DNA from: Acidobacteriota bacterium
Lineage (GTDB): Bacteria; Acidobacteriota; Terriglobia; Bryobacterales; Bryobacteraceae
Reading direction: 5' to 3'
Assembly: GCA_025354525.1 (NCBI GenBank)
Contig: JANXMS010000027.1
Span: forward strand, 1-36,417
Length of the DNA: 36,417 nt
Shown here: positions 36,255 to 36,417 of the stretch, one piece after another
Position numbering within the stretch: the stretch's first letter is position 1
How the letters are laid out: each line of letters starts with the position of its first letter
Notes under the pieces: model-generated
Seen by the model: only the letters and a program-made list of their open reading frames with translations
Told to the model about the DNA's origin: nothing
The model's database searches: none
Program-made: the position numbers and the translations under genes

Positions 36255-36338
36255 TATAGCAAGTCTTGACTTAACAGAGGGCCAATCCGCGACGTCTGAA
36301 GAGATCCGGAGCAATGTCGGGAGAGAGGAAGGGGGATA
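36255..36338. repeat. 84-bp direct repeat, copy 2
   Basis: Same orientation as copy 1, 82 of 84 bases identical. It lies immediately upstream of the antitoxin remnant on the minus strand, so that its TATAAC end could supply a promoter box. The flanks on both sides differ from those of copy 1, which defines the repeat length precisely. Confidence 0.9.
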
Positions 36339-36417
36339 ACACAGCAGCACCTGTTGCTGCCGCCCCAGCCGCCACACCAATCAACGTGCCCAAACACAAT
36401 TGTGTAAAACCTGAAGT
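36271..36417 (-). CDS. C-terminal end of an unknown gene, finishing inside repeat copy 2, cut by window edge
   Basis: The minus-strand frame is open from the right edge for 48 codons to a TAA inside the repeat. It reads a Gly/Ala-rich hydrophobic stretch (LGTLIGVAAGAAATGAAV), like a membrane or glycine-zipper segment. The last 22 residues (LSPFLSPDIAPDLFRRR and ending ALC) come from the repeat. The same repeat frame supplies the end of another short open frame at copy 1 (35708-35893). It may be a true gene whose end was replaced by the repeat, or chance. Confidence 0.3.
   Translation of the reverse strand, partial: TSGFTQLCLGTLIGVAAGAAATGAAVLSPFLSPDIAPDLFRRRGLALC

Noticed and set aside
31118-36417. 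CRISPR array near the Cas6-like gene
   Set aside because: No regularly spaced repeats were seen. The two 84-bp repeats are 479 bp apart, only two in number, and far longer than CRISPR repeats.
1-36417. tRNA, rRNA or other structured RNA genes
   Set aside because: The intergenic gaps were read on both strands and none shows a cloverleaf or a known conserved RNA motif; a covariance search was not possible here.

Overview
The window looks like a chromosomal segment of an Acidobacteriota, most likely a Bryobacteraceae/Solibacter-type organism. The reasons are a GC-rich sequence and several families typical of that group: a VWFA-related secreted protein, an Oar-like TonB-dependent receptor with an N-terminal carboxypeptidase-regulatory fold, a large DUF5117-type zinc metalloprotease, exported Ferritin_2 proteins, and free-standing TadE/TadG-like proteins. 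This is recognition from memory of families; no search was run.

Layout. (a) 1-4.7 kb: a Tat-exported Gfo/Idh/MocA oxidoreductase (cut by the left edge) is divergent from a YjhG/YagF-type D-xylonate dehydratase, followed by two small exported proteins. (b) 4.7-8.8 kb: ileS, lspA and lgt form a housekeeping operon; the last two are lipoprotein signal peptidase and prolipoprotein diacylglyceryl transferase. (c) 8.9-11.6 kb: a TadE/TadF/TadG-like trio ends in a strong terminator. (d) 12-18.4 kb: one secreted protein with its own hairpin leader and terminator, then a 1123-residue exported protein paired with a VWFA-related protein. (e) 18.5-20.1 kb: two tandem exported ferritin-like paralogues on the minus strand. 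(f) 20.3-23 kb: a NagD-like HAD hydrolase, a membrane protein, and a stand-alone FabF-type ketosynthase. (g) 23-26.3 kb: a minus-strand polysaccharide export module (Wza-like, Wzz/GumC-like, BY-kinase-like). (h) 26.5-27.5 kb: EVE-domain protein and Maf pyrophosphatase. (i) 27.5-35.4 kb: a tightly packed plus-strand operon of TonB-dependent receptor, Cas6-like RNA endonuclease, zinc metalloprotease and lipoprotein peptidyl-prolyl isomerase. (j) 35.4-36.4 kb: a decayed PIN-type toxin-antitoxin locus carrying two copies of an 84-bp repeat.

The most unusual item is the Cas6-family gene at 31118-31816. There is no CRISPR array and no other cas gene in the window. It sits 10 bp after an outer-membrane receptor gene, and its stop codon overlaps the start codon of a secreted metalloprotease. 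The second is the 84-bp (28-codon) repeat, one copy inside the PIN toxin remnant and one directly upstream of its antitoxin.

Overall the segment is dominated by envelope and export functions. Gene spacing is very compact, with several overlapping stops and starts. The plus strand is G-rich on the left and C-rich on the right, with the change near 10 kb, whichever strand the genes lie on.
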